Shown piece by piece: positions 42,368 to 51,795 of a DNA stretch of 64,000 nt. The stretch lies in the NCBI GenBank assembly GCA_033763695.1, contig JANRKB010000057.1:62001-126000 (forward strand), in the 5' to 3' direction. How positions within the stretch are numbered: position 1 is the stretch's first letter; every line of letters starts with the position of its first letter. Under the pieces are notes generated by a model. That model was not told the DNA's origin. It did no database searches and saw only the letters and a list, made by a program, of their open reading frames with translations. Made by a program: the position numbers and the translations under genes. This DNA comes from JANRKB01 sp033763695. Lineage in GTDB: Bacteria; Planctomycetota; Phycisphaerae; Phycisphaerales; UBA1924.

Positions 42368-43287
42368 TGGCGACGCTTTCCTCACAAACCCGTCGCGCCC
42401 CGTGGCTGTTCCTGCTGCCGTTCCTCGCGGTGTTTGCCACATTCACGCTCTATCCGTTGATCCGGGCGATGATGCTTGCGGGGCAGCAGACGTTCGGCCC
42501 GGGCTACACCAAGTGGGTCGGCGGCTCGAACTTCGCCGCGTTGATGAACGACGCGCTGTTCTGGACAGCGCTCAAGAACACCGTCGTCTTCACCCTCGGC
42601 TCGGTGTTCGTCCAACTGCCCGTGTCGCTCGCGATGGCGATGATGCTGGAGGCAAAGGGTCTTCGCGGCAAGGGCGTCTATCGCGCCATCCTGTTCGCCC
42701 CGTCGCTCGTCGGTGTGTCTTTCGCCGCCGTGCTGTTCGCGCTGATGTTTGAGAAGCGCACCGGCCTCGTGAATCAAGGCCTGCACGGTGCCACCGCGTG
42801 GCTGAGCTTGCTCAGCGGGAAGGACCTCGCGTGGAGCCTTGATTTCGGCTGGCTGGAGCAGCATGTGATGGCGGCGTTGATCGTCGCCGCGCTTTGGATG
42901 TACGCCGGCTTCAACATGCTGTTCTTCAGCGCGGCGCTCCAGAACATCCGCCAGGACATCAAGGAAGCCGCGACCGTCGACGGTGCCGGCCCCGTCGCGC
43001 GGTTCTTCCACGTCACGGTTCCTGCGATCCGGCCCGTTGCGGCGTTCGTCGTACTGCTGTCGATCATCGGCAGTTTCCAGTTGTTCGAACTGCCGTACCT
43101 GATGCTCAACGGCGGCGCCGGCCCCAACAACCGCGGCCTCACCGTGGTGATGTACCTCTACCAAGTCGGCTTTGAAACCGGCGACCTCGGCTATGCCAGC
43201 GCCATCGGCTGGACGCTCACGCTCATCCTGCTGGGCTTCACGATCGCCCAGCGGATGACGGCCCGCGGCGAGGAGGTGGCGCGATGA
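42367..43287 (+). CDS. ABC sugar transporter permease, MalF-like
   Basis: 306 residues with six predicted membrane segments, starting with FLLPFLAVFATFTLYPLIRA. The cytoplasmic coupling loop has the EAA motif EAATVDGAGPVARFFHVTVP that contacts the ATPase. Start overlaps the binding-protein stop and its own stop overlaps the next permease (ATGA), so the genes are translationally coupled. Confidence 0.92.
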   Translation: MATLSSQTRRAPWLFLLPFLAVFATFTLYPLIRAMMLAGQQTFGPGYTKWVGGSNFAALMNDALFWTALKNTVVFTLGSVFVQLPVSLAMAMMLEAKGLRGKGVYRAILFAPSLVGVSFAAVLFALMFEKRTGLVNQGLHGATAWLSLLSGKDLAWSLDFGWLEQHVMAALIVAALWMYAGFNMLFFSAALQNIRQDIKEAATVDGAGPVARFFHVTVPAIRPVAAFVVLLSIIGSFQLFELPYLMLNGGAGPNNRGLTVVMYLYQVGFETGDLGYASAIGWTLTLILLGFTIAQRMTARGEEVAR

Positions 43288-44195
43288 GCCAAGCCTCCAC
43301 ACAGACCAGCGTGAGCCGTGGCTCGTCGATGCAGGCCTCGCGCCGCATGTCGCTTTGGCTCACGCACGGCGTGCTGCTCGCGGTCAGCGTGCTCACGGTG
43401 GTGCCGTTCTTCTGGCTTTTCTGCGGCAGCCTGAAGACCAACGAAGTCTTCCTCGAATCGACATTCATCCCGCGCGGCGACGGCGCGCTCGGGTTCGCGT
43501 GGAATCGTCTGACCGGCGACAACTACGCGCGGCTGTTCACGGACCCGGAACTGGATATCAACTTCGGCCGCAGTCTGCTGAACTCGGTTTTTTACTCGTC
43601 GGTGTCCGCGGTGCTCGCGACGCTGTTCTGCGCGATGGGCGGCTTCGCCTTGGCACACTATCGCTTCCGCGGCAGCAAACTGGTGACGGCACTGGTTCTG
43701 GCCGCGGTCATCATCCCCGGTCCTCTGCTGCTCGCGCCGGGCTATCAACTGCTGCACAACTTCGGCATGCTCGACAACGCGATGGGCTTGATCCTTCCCG
43801 CGCTCGCTCCGGCATTCGGCGTGTTCCTCTTCCGCCAGGCGTCGATTTCCAGCGTGCCCGCGGAACTGCTCGAGGCGGCCCGCATCGATGGTTCATCGGA
43901 AGTCGGCTTGTTTTTCCGCATGGTGCTGCCGCTGGTGCGTCCGATGATCGGCACGTTCCTGATGATCACGTTCCTGGGCGTGTGGAACAACTTCATCGGG
44001 CCGCAGGTCGTGTTGCAATCGCGTTCGCTCTTTCCGCTCAGCGTGGCGGTGGCGGAGCTCAAGCGCGGCTACTACGCCGAGTATGGTCTTCAGATGGCGG
44101 GCACGGTCGTGTCGATCGTCCCCGTGCTTTTCCTGTTTCTCTTGCTTCAGCGTGAACTGGTCTCTGGTCTGACGTCGGGAGCGGTCAAGGAATGA
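43284..44195 (+). CDS. ABC sugar transporter permease, MalG-like
   Basis: 303 residues, six membrane segments (first VLLAVSVLTVVPFFWLFCGS), coupling motif EAARIDGSSEVGLFFRMVLP. It pairs with the MalF-like permease. No ATPase gene follows; a shared MsmK/UgpC-type ATPase encoded elsewhere is likely. The stop overlaps the first possible start of the GH1 gene. Confidence 0.92.
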   Translation: MSQASTQTSVSRGSSMQASRRMSLWLTHGVLLAVSVLTVVPFFWLFCGSLKTNEVFLESTFIPRGDGALGFAWNRLTGDNYARLFTDPELDINFGRSLLNSVFYSSVSAVLATLFCAMGGFALAHYRFRGSKLVTALVLAAVIIPGPLLLAPGYQLLHNFGMLDNAMGLILPALAPAFGVFLFRQASISSVPAELLEAARIDGSSEVGLFFRMVLPLVRPMIGTFLMITFLGVWNNFIGPQVVLQSRSLFPLSVAVAELKRGYYAEYGLQMAGTVVSIVPVLFLFLLLQRELVSGLTSGAVKE

Positions 44196-44257
44196 TCGAG
44201 AGTGAACACAAGTCCGACGCGGACGCGGCGGCCGATCACGCAGGAGGTTTTGCGTTT

Positions 44258-45703
44258 ATGTTCCCACAAGGTTTCATCTGGGGCGCGGCGGCGGCGTCCT
44301 ATCAGATCGAAGGCGCGGCGAAGGAAGACGGGCGCGGCCCGTCGGTCTGGGACACCTTCAGCCACACCCCAGGCAAAGTCGTGCGCGGGCACACGGGCGA
44401 TGTCGCGTGCGACCATTACCATCGCATGCGCGAGGACGTCGCGCTGATGAAGTCGCTGGGCCTCAAGGCCTATCGCTTCTCGGTTGCGTGGCCGCGCGTG
44501 ATGCCAACGGGCGAAGGTGCGATCAACGAGAAGGGGCTGGCGTTCTATGAGCGTCTGGTCGACGCGCTGCTTGAGGCCGGCATCGAGCCGTGGCTCACGC
44601 TCTACCACTGGGACATGCCGCAGGCGCTGCAGGACAACGGCGGCTGGCTGAACCCGCAGATCTCAACGTGGTTCGAAGCCTATGCCCGCGCGGTGGTTGA
44701 TCGACTGTCCGATCGCGTCACGCACTGGATGACGATCAACGAGCCGCAGGTGTTCATCGGCCTGGGCCACGGCAGCGGCACGCACGCGCCAGGCCTGCAA
44801 CTCTCGTTCAAGGAGCAGCTGATCGCCGGGCACAACGTGCTGCTGGCCCACGGCAAGGCGGCACGGACGATCCGGCAGTACGCCAAGAAGCCGGCGAAGA
44901 TCGGCTGGGCACCTGTCGGCAGCTGCCAATTCCCGCTGAGCGAGTCACCCGAGGCGATTGAGGCGGCACGCACGGCGACGTTCACGCACCACGGCAAGCA
45001 TCTGTGGAGCAACACCTGGTGGGGCGACCCCGTCAACTTCGGGCACTATCCCGAGGACGCGATCAAAGCCTTCGGCGATGACATGTGCTCTGTTGCGCCG
45101 GGCGACATGGACATCATCAAGCAGCCGCTGGACTTCTACGGGCTGAACATCTACAGCGGCGAACCGCACAACGGCTCGTGGGAGACCGGCAACCCGCAGA
45201 CGGCGTTCAAGTGGAACGTCGCGCCGCGTGCGCTCTATTGGTGCCCGCGGTTCATCCACGATCGCTACAAGCTGCCGATCGTCATCACTGAGAACGGCAT
45301 GGCCGGGCTCGACTGGGTCGCGCCCGACGGACATGTCCGCGATCCGCAGCGCATCGATTTCTCACGCCAGTACCTGCTCCAGTTCGGGCGGGCCGCGGCC
45401 GAGGGATTCGGCGCGGGCTACTTCCACTGGTCGATCCTCGACAACTTCGAGTGGGCCGAGGGATACCAGATGCGCTTCGGGTTGGTGCACGTGGATTACC
45501 AGACGCAGAATCGCACGCCCAAGGATTCGGCGTACTGGTATCGCGAAGTGATCACGACCAACGGTGCACACTTGTCCTCGGCAAACGTTTATGACGGCCA
45601 AGACCGTCGCGCTGACAAGGTTCACGCCAATGGCGTCTTGAACGGCGAGCGTCCTGTCGTCACAATCCAGAAGGGTCGCCCCGCCGTCGCCGGGGTTCGA
45701 TAA
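44258..45703 (+). CDS. GH1 beta-glucosidase
   Basis: Cytoplasmic beta-glucosidase of family GH1, 481 residues, likely splitting imported beta-gluco-oligosaccharides to glucose. The family N-terminus MFPQGFIWGAAAASYQIEGA is followed by the acid/base glutamate in MTINEPQ (residue 162) and the nucleophile in IVITENGMAG (residue 345); HWSILDNFEWAEGY near the end forms the glucose site. The start is a choice: ATG 44258 begins exactly at the family N-terminus and has a perfect AGGAGG ten bases upstream; an ATG at 44192 overlaps the permease stop (ATGA) and would add 22 non-conserved residues. Confidence 0.93.
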   Translation: MFPQGFIWGAAAASYQIEGAAKEDGRGPSVWDTFSHTPGKVVRGHTGDVACDHYHRMREDVALMKSLGLKAYRFSVAWPRVMPTGEGAINEKGLAFYERLVDALLEAGIEPWLTLYHWDMPQALQDNGGWLNPQISTWFEAYARAVVDRLSDRVTHWMTINEPQVFIGLGHGSGTHAPGLQLSFKEQLIAGHNVLLAHGKAARTIRQYAKKPAKIGWAPVGSCQFPLSESPEAIEAARTATFTHHGKHLWSNTWWGDPVNFGHYPEDAIKAFGDDMCSVAPGDMDIIKQPLDFYGLNIYSGEPHNGSWETGNPQTAFKWNVAPRALYWCPRFIHDRYKLPIVITENGMAGLDWVAPDGHVRDPQRIDFSRQYLLQFGRAAAEGFGAGYFHWSILDNFEWAEGYQMRFGLVHVDYQTQNRTPKDSAYWYREVITTNGAHLSSANVYDGQDRRADKVHANGVLNGERPVVTIQKGRPAVAGVR

Positions 45704-45754
45704 CGCGTCGCTTGTTGTTCTCATGGGGGAGTTTCGTTCAGGGAGGTTCAGACG

Positions 45755-47164
45755 ATGTCGAGAACACAGCACACTGGTGCGGCCTTCGTTGCCGCCGCAT
45801 TACTTGGTTCGACCTTCGCGTCGCCTGCGCTCGCGCAGACTCTTCCAGGTTGGAAGATGACGTGGAGCGATGAGTTCCCCGCGCTGAGCCTCAACACAAC
45901 GAAGTGGAACGCGACGAATGCCGCGTACACCAAGAACAACGAGGCCCAGTACTACACTTCGCAGTACGCGACGGTCGGCGGCGGCGTCTTGACGCTGCGC
46001 TCGGACAATGTGCCGCGCGGCGGCCGACAGTACAGCAGCGCGGAGGTGACCACCGCGGGCAAGTTCTCGCAGAAGTACGGACGCTTCGAAGCCCGTGCGA
46101 TGCTTCCCAAGACGCAGGGAATCTGGCCCGCATTCTGGATGCTGCCCGCCAGTGGCGGATGGCCGCCCGAGATCGACATCATGGAACTGCTCGGCCACGA
46201 GCCGAACAAGGTCTACATGTCGAACCACTGGGGCGTGTATCCCAACAACTCGCACCAGACGACGCCGTACACCGGCCCGGACTTCAGCGCGGCGTATCAC
46301 ACGTTCGCCGTCGAGTGGGACCCGGGTCGCCTGCTCTTCTACGTGGATGATGTGCTCCGCGCGACGCACGTGAACAGCGTGCCCGCCGAACCGTTCTACA
46401 TCATCCTCAACACCGCGGTCGGCGGCGACTGGCCCGGCTATCCCAATGGAACCACAGTCTTCCCGCAGTTCTATCGCGTGGACTATGTGCGGGCCTATTC
46501 GCGCTACCTCAACAACATCACGCTTGAAGATCAAGGCCCGACCGGCACTGTGCCGTTCTACGGCTGGGGCGGCACGTTCGGCAATGCGTACAACGTGAAC
46601 CAGAACGGCCGCAATGGCACCGCCCGCAGCGGCAAGCTCTACGGCAACTTCACCGGCTCGCCCAACGGCTCGGGCCTCTGGCAGGATGTCGTCGCCTCGC
46701 CCGGTCAGCGCTGGCGGGCGAGCGCCTATTGGCAGAACTGGTTTGGCGATCGCATGCAGTCGGGCAACACGGCGTACACCAACATCGAGTTCCGCGACGC
46801 CAGCAACAACCTGCTCTCGGTCGTCAGTGACACCTCGCTCACATCTCTGTCCGCGATCAACAACTACACGCAGCGCACCATCGAGGGTGTCGCGCCGCCG
46901 GGCACGGCCAAGGCTCGCATTGTGCTCTTTTTCTACCAGACCGGCATGAACGCCGGCGCGGCGTTCTTCGATGACGTGAACATGGAACTGCTCGGCACAT
47001 GCCGCCCGGACTTCAACGCCGACGGATTCCTCGACTTCACGGACTTCGACACCTTCGTCGACGCGTTTGACGCGGGCACTGCAAGCGCCGACTACAACAA
47101 CGACGGCTTCCTCGATTTCACGGACTTTGATGCGTTTGTGTCGGAGTTTGAAGCGGGGTGCTGA
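45755..47164 (+). CDS. Secreted GH16 endo-beta-glucanase with carbohydrate-binding-like domain and dockerin-like tail
   Basis: 469 residues. Signal peptide of about 27 residues (ending A-L-A-Q). GH16 domain (about 30-250) with the catalytic E-x-D-x-x-E in PPEIDIMELLG (first glutamate at 139) and WPAFWMLP and VGGDWPGYP, the laminarinase-type pattern. Residues about 255-405 form a beta-sandwich resembling CBM4/9-like modules. The C-terminus (about 410-469) has two dockerin/EF-hand-like loops DFNADGFLDFTDFD and DYNNDGFLDFTDFD, probably calcium-binding. GGGAGG lies before the ATG. Predicted to cut beta-1,3(-1,4)-glucan outside the cytoplasm. Confidence 0.9.
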   Translation: MSRTQHTGAAFVAAALLGSTFASPALAQTLPGWKMTWSDEFPALSLNTTKWNATNAAYTKNNEAQYYTSQYATVGGGVLTLRSDNVPRGGRQYSSAEVTTAGKFSQKYGRFEARAMLPKTQGIWPAFWMLPASGGWPPEIDIMELLGHEPNKVYMSNHWGVYPNNSHQTTPYTGPDFSAAYHTFAVEWDPGRLLFYVDDVLRATHVNSVPAEPFYIILNTAVGGDWPGYPNGTTVFPQFYRVDYVRAYSRYLNNITLEDQGPTGTVPFYGWGGTFGNAYNVNQNGRNGTARSGKLYGNFTGSPNGSGLWQDVVASPGQRWRASAYWQNWFGDRMQSGNTAYTNIEFRDASNNLLSVVSDTSLTSLSAINNYTQRTIEGVAPPGTAKARIVLFFYQTGMNAGAAFFDDVNMELLGTCRPDFNADGFLDFTDFDTFVDAFDAGTASADYNNDGFLDFTDFDAFVSEFEAGC

Positions 47165-47200
47165 GTGCATCGCCCGCCGGATCACCACAGGAACTGAATC

Positions 47201-48616
47201 ATGAACACGCTGCCGCGCGCGCTCCTCGCGCTGTCGATGTCCGCTTGCCACGCCGCAGCCGCCGACGACGGCAAAGCCGCGAAGGCTGCACAGGCCTCTC
47301 CACCGGGCTGGGAGCTCGTCTGGTCCGACGAGTTTGACGGCGCGACGCTCGACCCCAAGAAGTGGCGCGTCGAGGATGCCGCCCTTGTCAAGAACAACGA
47401 GAAGCAGTACTACTCACCCGCCAACGTGCGACTCCGCAACGGCATGCTCGAGCTGCTCGCCGAGAAGAAGGCGCAAGGCGGGCGTGACTACACGTCCGGG
47501 CTGGTCGACACGCGGGATCGCTTCGCGATGGCGTTCGGCCGCTGGGAATGTCGCGCGAAGCTGCCCAAGACCAAGGGTGTCTGGCCGGCGATCTGGATGC
47601 TGCGTCAGGCGGGTGGCTGGCCGCCCGAGATCGACATCATGGAGTTGCTCGGGCACGACCCGTTCACCGTGTACATGTCGACGCACTATGACAAGGTGCC
47701 GCACAACAAGCACACGACAGAGAAGTTCAGCGGCCCGGATTTCTCGGCGGACTTCCATGTCTTCGCGTGCGAGTGGTACCCCGATCGCGTGGACTTCTTC
47801 GTTGACGGCGTGAAGCACTCGACGCAGCGGACGATGACGCCGTTCGAGCCGTTCTACTTCATTCTCAATGTCGCGGTCGGCGGCGATTGGCCGGGCTTCC
47901 CGGATGAGACGACGCGTCTGCCGCAGTCGATGCTGGTGGACTGGGTGCGCGTCTATCGCCAGGCCGACGCCGCGGAGCCGAATCTGCTTGTGCGACTGAG
48001 CGACGAGGGAAATGTCGTCACGACGCCCAACCGCTGGCAGTTCAAGAAGGGTGACACGGTCACGCTGCGCGCCGAGCCGAACGTCGGCGCGAAGTTCGTG
48101 CGTTGGGACGGTCTGCCCAAGGACGCTATCGCCAAGTCTGGCGAAGCTGCGTTGTCGGCTGAACTCACGCTCACGATGAACGCATCGGTGGACATCACGC
48201 CGATCTTTGAGCACAACCCTGATGCGCCGGTGCTGCTCTCCAAAGGCCACAAAACGACGGCGTCGGGGAGTGAGAACGACGGGCTGGGTGCGAGCCGCGC
48301 GACCGATGGTCGCCCGGGCACGCGCTGGAGTTCACGCTTCCAGGACAACGAGTGGATCATGGTTGATCTGGGCGCGGCCAAGAAAGTCACGCTCATCGCG
48401 CTTAACTGGGAAGACTCGCACGCGATCGATTACACCATCGAAGGTTCGACCGACGCCAAGACGTGGACCAACATCAAGCACGTCGTTGACGGGCGCGGCG
48501 GCAAAGAGATGGTGTCGTGCGACGCCACCGCGCGATACGTGCGGCTGACCGGGCACAAGCGCTACAACCAGTACGGCATTTCGCTATGGGAGTTTGGCGT
48601 CTACGGCCCAAAGTAA
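47201..48616 (+). CDS. Secreted GH16 endo-beta-glucanase with F5/8 type C (CBM32-like) domain
   Basis: 471 residues. Signal peptide (about 20 residues, A-C-H-A-A-A-A), then a GH16 domain (38-258) very similar to the preceding gene: WSDEFDGATLDPKKW, PPEIDIMELLGHD (first catalytic glutamate at 143), ILNVAVGGDWPGFP and LVDWVRVYRQ. Residues about 265-335 are a small beta-repeat domain (GAKFVRWDGLP), and 340-471 a discoidin/F5-8C domain (ATDGRPGTRWSSRFQDNEWI, ARYVRLTGHKRYNQYGISLW) of the CBM32 type that binds sugars. AGGA before the ATG. Last gene of the locus. Confidence 0.9.
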   Translation: MNTLPRALLALSMSACHAAAADDGKAAKAAQASPPGWELVWSDEFDGATLDPKKWRVEDAALVKNNEKQYYSPANVRLRNGMLELLAEKKAQGGRDYTSGLVDTRDRFAMAFGRWECRAKLPKTKGVWPAIWMLRQAGGWPPEIDIMELLGHDPFTVYMSTHYDKVPHNKHTTEKFSGPDFSADFHVFACEWYPDRVDFFVDGVKHSTQRTMTPFEPFYFILNVAVGGDWPGFPDETTRLPQSMLVDWVRVYRQADAAEPNLLVRLSDEGNVVTTPNRWQFKKGDTVTLRAEPNVGAKFVRWDGLPKDAIAKSGEAALSAELTLTMNASVDITPIFEHNPDAPVLLSKGHKTTASGSENDGLGASRATDGRPGTRWSSRFQDNEWIMVDLGAAKKVTLIALNWEDSHAIDYTIEGSTDAKTWTNIKHVVDGRGGKEMVSCDATARYVRLTGHKRYNQYGISLWEFGVYGPK

Positions 48617-48634
48617 GCCGACCGCGTCCGCTGC

Positions 48635-51526
48635 TCACGTCTTCTTGGTGACCTCATCGCGCAGTCGCCGCAGCGCGTCAAACGCCTGCAGGGGCGAGAG
48701 CGACTCGATCTTCATTTTCTTTAGTTCAATGAGCGCCGGGTGCTCAAGGTACTGTGTGAAGAGCGAGAACTGCCCGCCGGTGTCGTGCTGGCGCGGCACG
48801 ACGCTGGTGTCGGCCTTGCCACGTGCGACGCCCGAGCCTGATGTACCGCCGCCGGCCACACTCGTGCCGTCGTGCTGAACGGCAAGGCTGCTCATGACAT
48901 CGCGGGCGCGAGCGACGACTTCGCCGGGCAGGCCCGCGAGGCGAGCGACGTGAATGCCGTAGGACTGGTCGGCACGGCCGGGCAGGATGCGATGGAGGAA
49001 GATGATCTCGCTGTGGCCATCGTTGCCCGGCCACTCGCGGACGGACACGTGCAGGTTCTTGACGCGCCCGGGCAGGCGTTCTTCCAGATCGGTCAGTTCG
49101 TGGTAGTGCGTGGCGAAGAGGGTGCGTGGCGATGAGTCCGCCGCGGCGTCTCCCGCGAGATGCTCGGCGATCGCCCACGCGAGGGATAGCCCGTCCAGCG
49201 TGCTGGTGCCGCGACCGATCTCGTCGAGGATGACGAGACTGCGCGGCGTCGCGTGGTTGAGGATGTTTGCGGTCTCGGTCATCTCGACCATGAAGGTCGA
49301 TTGCCCCGCATGCAGCGCATCATCCGCACCGATACGCGTGAAAATGCGATCGCACACGCCGACGCTGGCACGATCGGCGGGAACGAAACTGCCGACGTGT
49401 GCCAGCAGCGTGATGAGCGCGACCTGGCGGATGTACGTGCTCTTGCCGGCCATATTGGGGCCGGTGATGAGCGCGACGCGGGCCGGATCGGAGGTGTTCT
49501 GGCCGGGCAAGCCCAGTTCGCAGTCGTTGGGGACAAAGTCGGCCCCGAGCAGTTCTTCGAGCACCGGGTGGCGGCCCGCGTGAATCGAGAGGGAGCGAGC
49601 GTCGGTGACTTCGGGTCGCGTCCAGCCGCGGCGCTGCGCACGATCCGCGAGCGCGAGCAGCACGTCGAGTTCGGCGACGACGCCGGCGTACTCGCTGATG
49701 TCCGCGAGCCGCGCAACGCAGGCGGCGCACAGCGCATCGAAGATCGCGCGTTCGCGTTCAAGTGCGCGGGCCTCGGCGGTGCTGACCTTGCGTTCAAACT
49801 CGTGCAGCTCGGGCGTGGTGTAGCGCTCGGCGTTCTTGAGCGTCTGCTTGCGAGCCAGAGTGGGCGGCGCGTTGCGGGCCTGTGCCGCCGTGAGCTCGAT
49901 GTAGTAGCCGAAGATCTTGTTGTAGCCGACCTTGATGCCCGGCAGGTTCATCTCGGCCGCGATCCGCTCCTGATAGGCGGCGAGCCACGTGCCCGCGTCG
50001 CGCTGCAGCATGCGAGCCTCGTCGAGCGCGGCATCGACGCGGTCCTTGATCAGCCCGCCCTCGCGCAAGTGCGGCGGCGGCTCATCGACACACGCGTCGA
50101 GAAGTTTCTTTGAGAGCGCGACGAGCGGGTCACGCACGGCCTGCAATCGCGCAACCTGCGCTTCGACGCCACCTGCACGATGCAAGACCACGAGCAGATC
50201 GCCGATCGCGACGCAGGAGCGGCCCAGCGCGACCAGGTCGCGTGGCGTCACGCGCCCCAGCGCGATGCGACCCGAGATGCGTGCCACGTCCTGAACCTGT
50301 GCGAGCTGCTCGCCAAGCTCGTCGGCGGTGCGGCGTGCTTCGACCAGCATCGCCACTGCGCTTTGGCGCGCGGTGATCTGGGCGACATCACGCAGCGGAC
50401 GACAGAGCCACTCACGCAGCAGACGCTTGCCCATCGGCGTGCGCGGCGTGCCCGCGCCGACGCCCGCTCTCAGGAACAGCCCCACCAGCGACGGATCAAC
50501 CGCGATGCGGCCGCCGATCGCCGCGGACTGGGGAGCGTCGGCGCGGATCGTGCGCTCGATCTCAAGCGAGCGAAGGCTCACCGCGTCGATCACGCAGACA
50601 TCGGCGGAACTCTGGCGACGCGGCGGGCGGAGGTGATCGAGCGTGGGACGCGGGCGGTTGGGCGTGATCGTGCCGATGACGTCGTCGCGTGTGGCCTGAC
50701 CTTCGCGACTGCCTTGTCCTTCGCGGTTGCCTTGTCCGTCGCGACGGGCTTCTGCATCGCGGGCTTGGGTTTCTTTGAGGTAGAGCAGTGCGGCACCAGC
50801 GGCAGGCAACGCGGCGTCATCGTCGCGCAGACCAAAGCCCGCGAGCGTGCCAACACGAAAGTGCTCGCACAGCACGCGCCGAGCTTCATCCGAGCGGAAC
50901 TGCCACGCCGGGCGAGGCGTGGCCGATGCACCGAGGGCCCGCAGGATGCGATCGACGCGCGGCGGGGTCTTGCCGTCGCCGGTCTCGGAAAAGAGCAGCT
51001 CTCGCACGCCGCGTGAGGCTAGTTCGTCGATGACGCCGCTGGCAGTTGCCTCGGAGACGATGAACGCGCCGGTCGACACTTCGATGGCGGCGATGCCGAC
51101 GCGCGAGTCTTCGCCAGAATCGGGGAAGCAGATCGCGGCGAGATGCACGCTCGCGGCATCATCAAGAAGCGATTCGTCCACGAGTGTGCCCGGCGTGATG
51201 ACACGCGTCACGTCACGCTGCACGAGGCCCTTGGCCTGCGATGCGTCCTCGATCTGTTCGCAGACCGCGACACGGAAGCCCTGCGCGACGAGGCGGCGGA
51301 GATAGGTCTCGAGTTGGTGATACGGCACACCCGCGAGCGGCACGCCGCCTTGCCGCTGCGTCAGCGTCAGGCCGATCGCCTTGGAGACGGTGACTGCATC
51401 GTCATCGAACATCTCATAGAAGTCGCCGATGCGAAACAGCAGGATGCAGTCGGGGTGCTGCCGCTTGAAGCGGTAGTACTGCTGCATCGCAGGCGTTTGG
51501 CGGGGATCGGACGACTCAGGAGGCAT
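48635..51526 (-). CDS. mutS: DNA mismatch repair protein MutS
   Basis: Recognises mismatches. 963 residues, somewhat longer than E. coli MutS (853). The mismatch-reading F-x-E motif is in RIGDFYEMFDDD near residue 35. The ATPase has Walker A ITGPNMAGKST, Walker B LVILDEIGRGTSTLDGLSLA and TLFATHYHELTDL. The connector region has an 18-residue low-complexity insertion made of R-E-G-Q-like repeats near residue 260, and the linker before the C-terminus is G/T/S-rich. The start is set at 51526 (MPPESSDP) rather than nine codons earlier; it has no Shine-Dalgarno but TACCCT seven bases upstream. mutL is not in the window. Confidence 0.95.
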   Translation of the reverse strand: MPPESSDPRQTPAMQQYYRFKRQHPDCILLFRIGDFYEMFDDDAVTVSKAIGLTLTQRQGGVPLAGVPYHQLETYLRRLVAQGFRVAVCEQIEDASQAKGLVQRDVTRVITPGTLVDESLLDDAASVHLAAICFPDSGEDSRVGIAAIEVSTGAFIVSEATASGVIDELASRGVRELLFSETGDGKTPPRVDRILRALGASATPRPAWQFRSDEARRVLCEHFRVGTLAGFGLRDDDAALPAAGAALLYLKETQARDAEARRDGQGNREGQGSREGQATRDDVIGTITPNRPRPTLDHLRPPRRQSSADVCVIDAVSLRSLEIERTIRADAPQSAAIGGRIAVDPSLVGLFLRAGVGAGTPRTPMGKRLLREWLCRPLRDVAQITARQSAVAMLVEARRTADELGEQLAQVQDVARISGRIALGRVTPRDLVALGRSCVAIGDLLVVLHRAGGVEAQVARLQAVRDPLVALSKKLLDACVDEPPPHLREGGLIKDRVDAALDEARMLQRDAGTWLAAYQERIAAEMNLPGIKVGYNKIFGYYIELTAAQARNAPPTLARKQTLKNAERYTTPELHEFERKVSTAEARALERERAIFDALCAACVARLADISEYAGVVAELDVLLALADRAQRRGWTRPEVTDARSLSIHAGRHPVLEELLGADFVPNDCELGLPGQNTSDPARVALITGPNMAGKSTYIRQVALITLLAHVGSFVPADRASVGVCDRIFTRIGADDALHAGQSTFMVEMTETANILNHATPRSLVILDEIGRGTSTLDGLSLAWAIAEHLAGDAAADSSPRTLFATHYHELTDLEERLPGRVKNLHVSVREWPGNDGHSEIIFLHRILPGRADQSYGIHVARLAGLPGEVVARARDVMSSLAVQHDGTSVAGGGTSGSGVARGKADTSVVPRQHDTGGQFSLFTQYLEHPALIELKKMKIESLSPLQAFDALRRLRDEVTKKT

Positions 51527-51533
51527 GGGAAGG

Positions 51534-51539
51534 AGGGTA
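51534..51539 (-). promoter_or_regulatory. -10 element seven bases before mutS ATG (possible leaderless promoter)
   Basis: Minus strand TACCCT, seven bases, ATG; same hexamer and spacing as before ribF. Confidence 0.4.
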
Positions 51540-51795
51540 GACGGGATGAGCACCGAGGTACGCCGCGCTGTTTTTCCCCCAAGTTCAGGGACGAGGGCGA
51601 TCGTGAACCGTCCCTTGACTGCAAGATTGAGAAGACTCTCGATGGCGGGACAGCGCCTCGCGTCACTTCAGGAGATCGAAGACCTTGCTGTCCTGAGGAT
51701 CGTCCGCGCCGCGGTCGATATGCTCTGCGTTGACCACGCTGGACGCGTGCGCTGTTGGAGCAGGGAACGCGTCCGGCCCACTTGTGGGGATCGCC

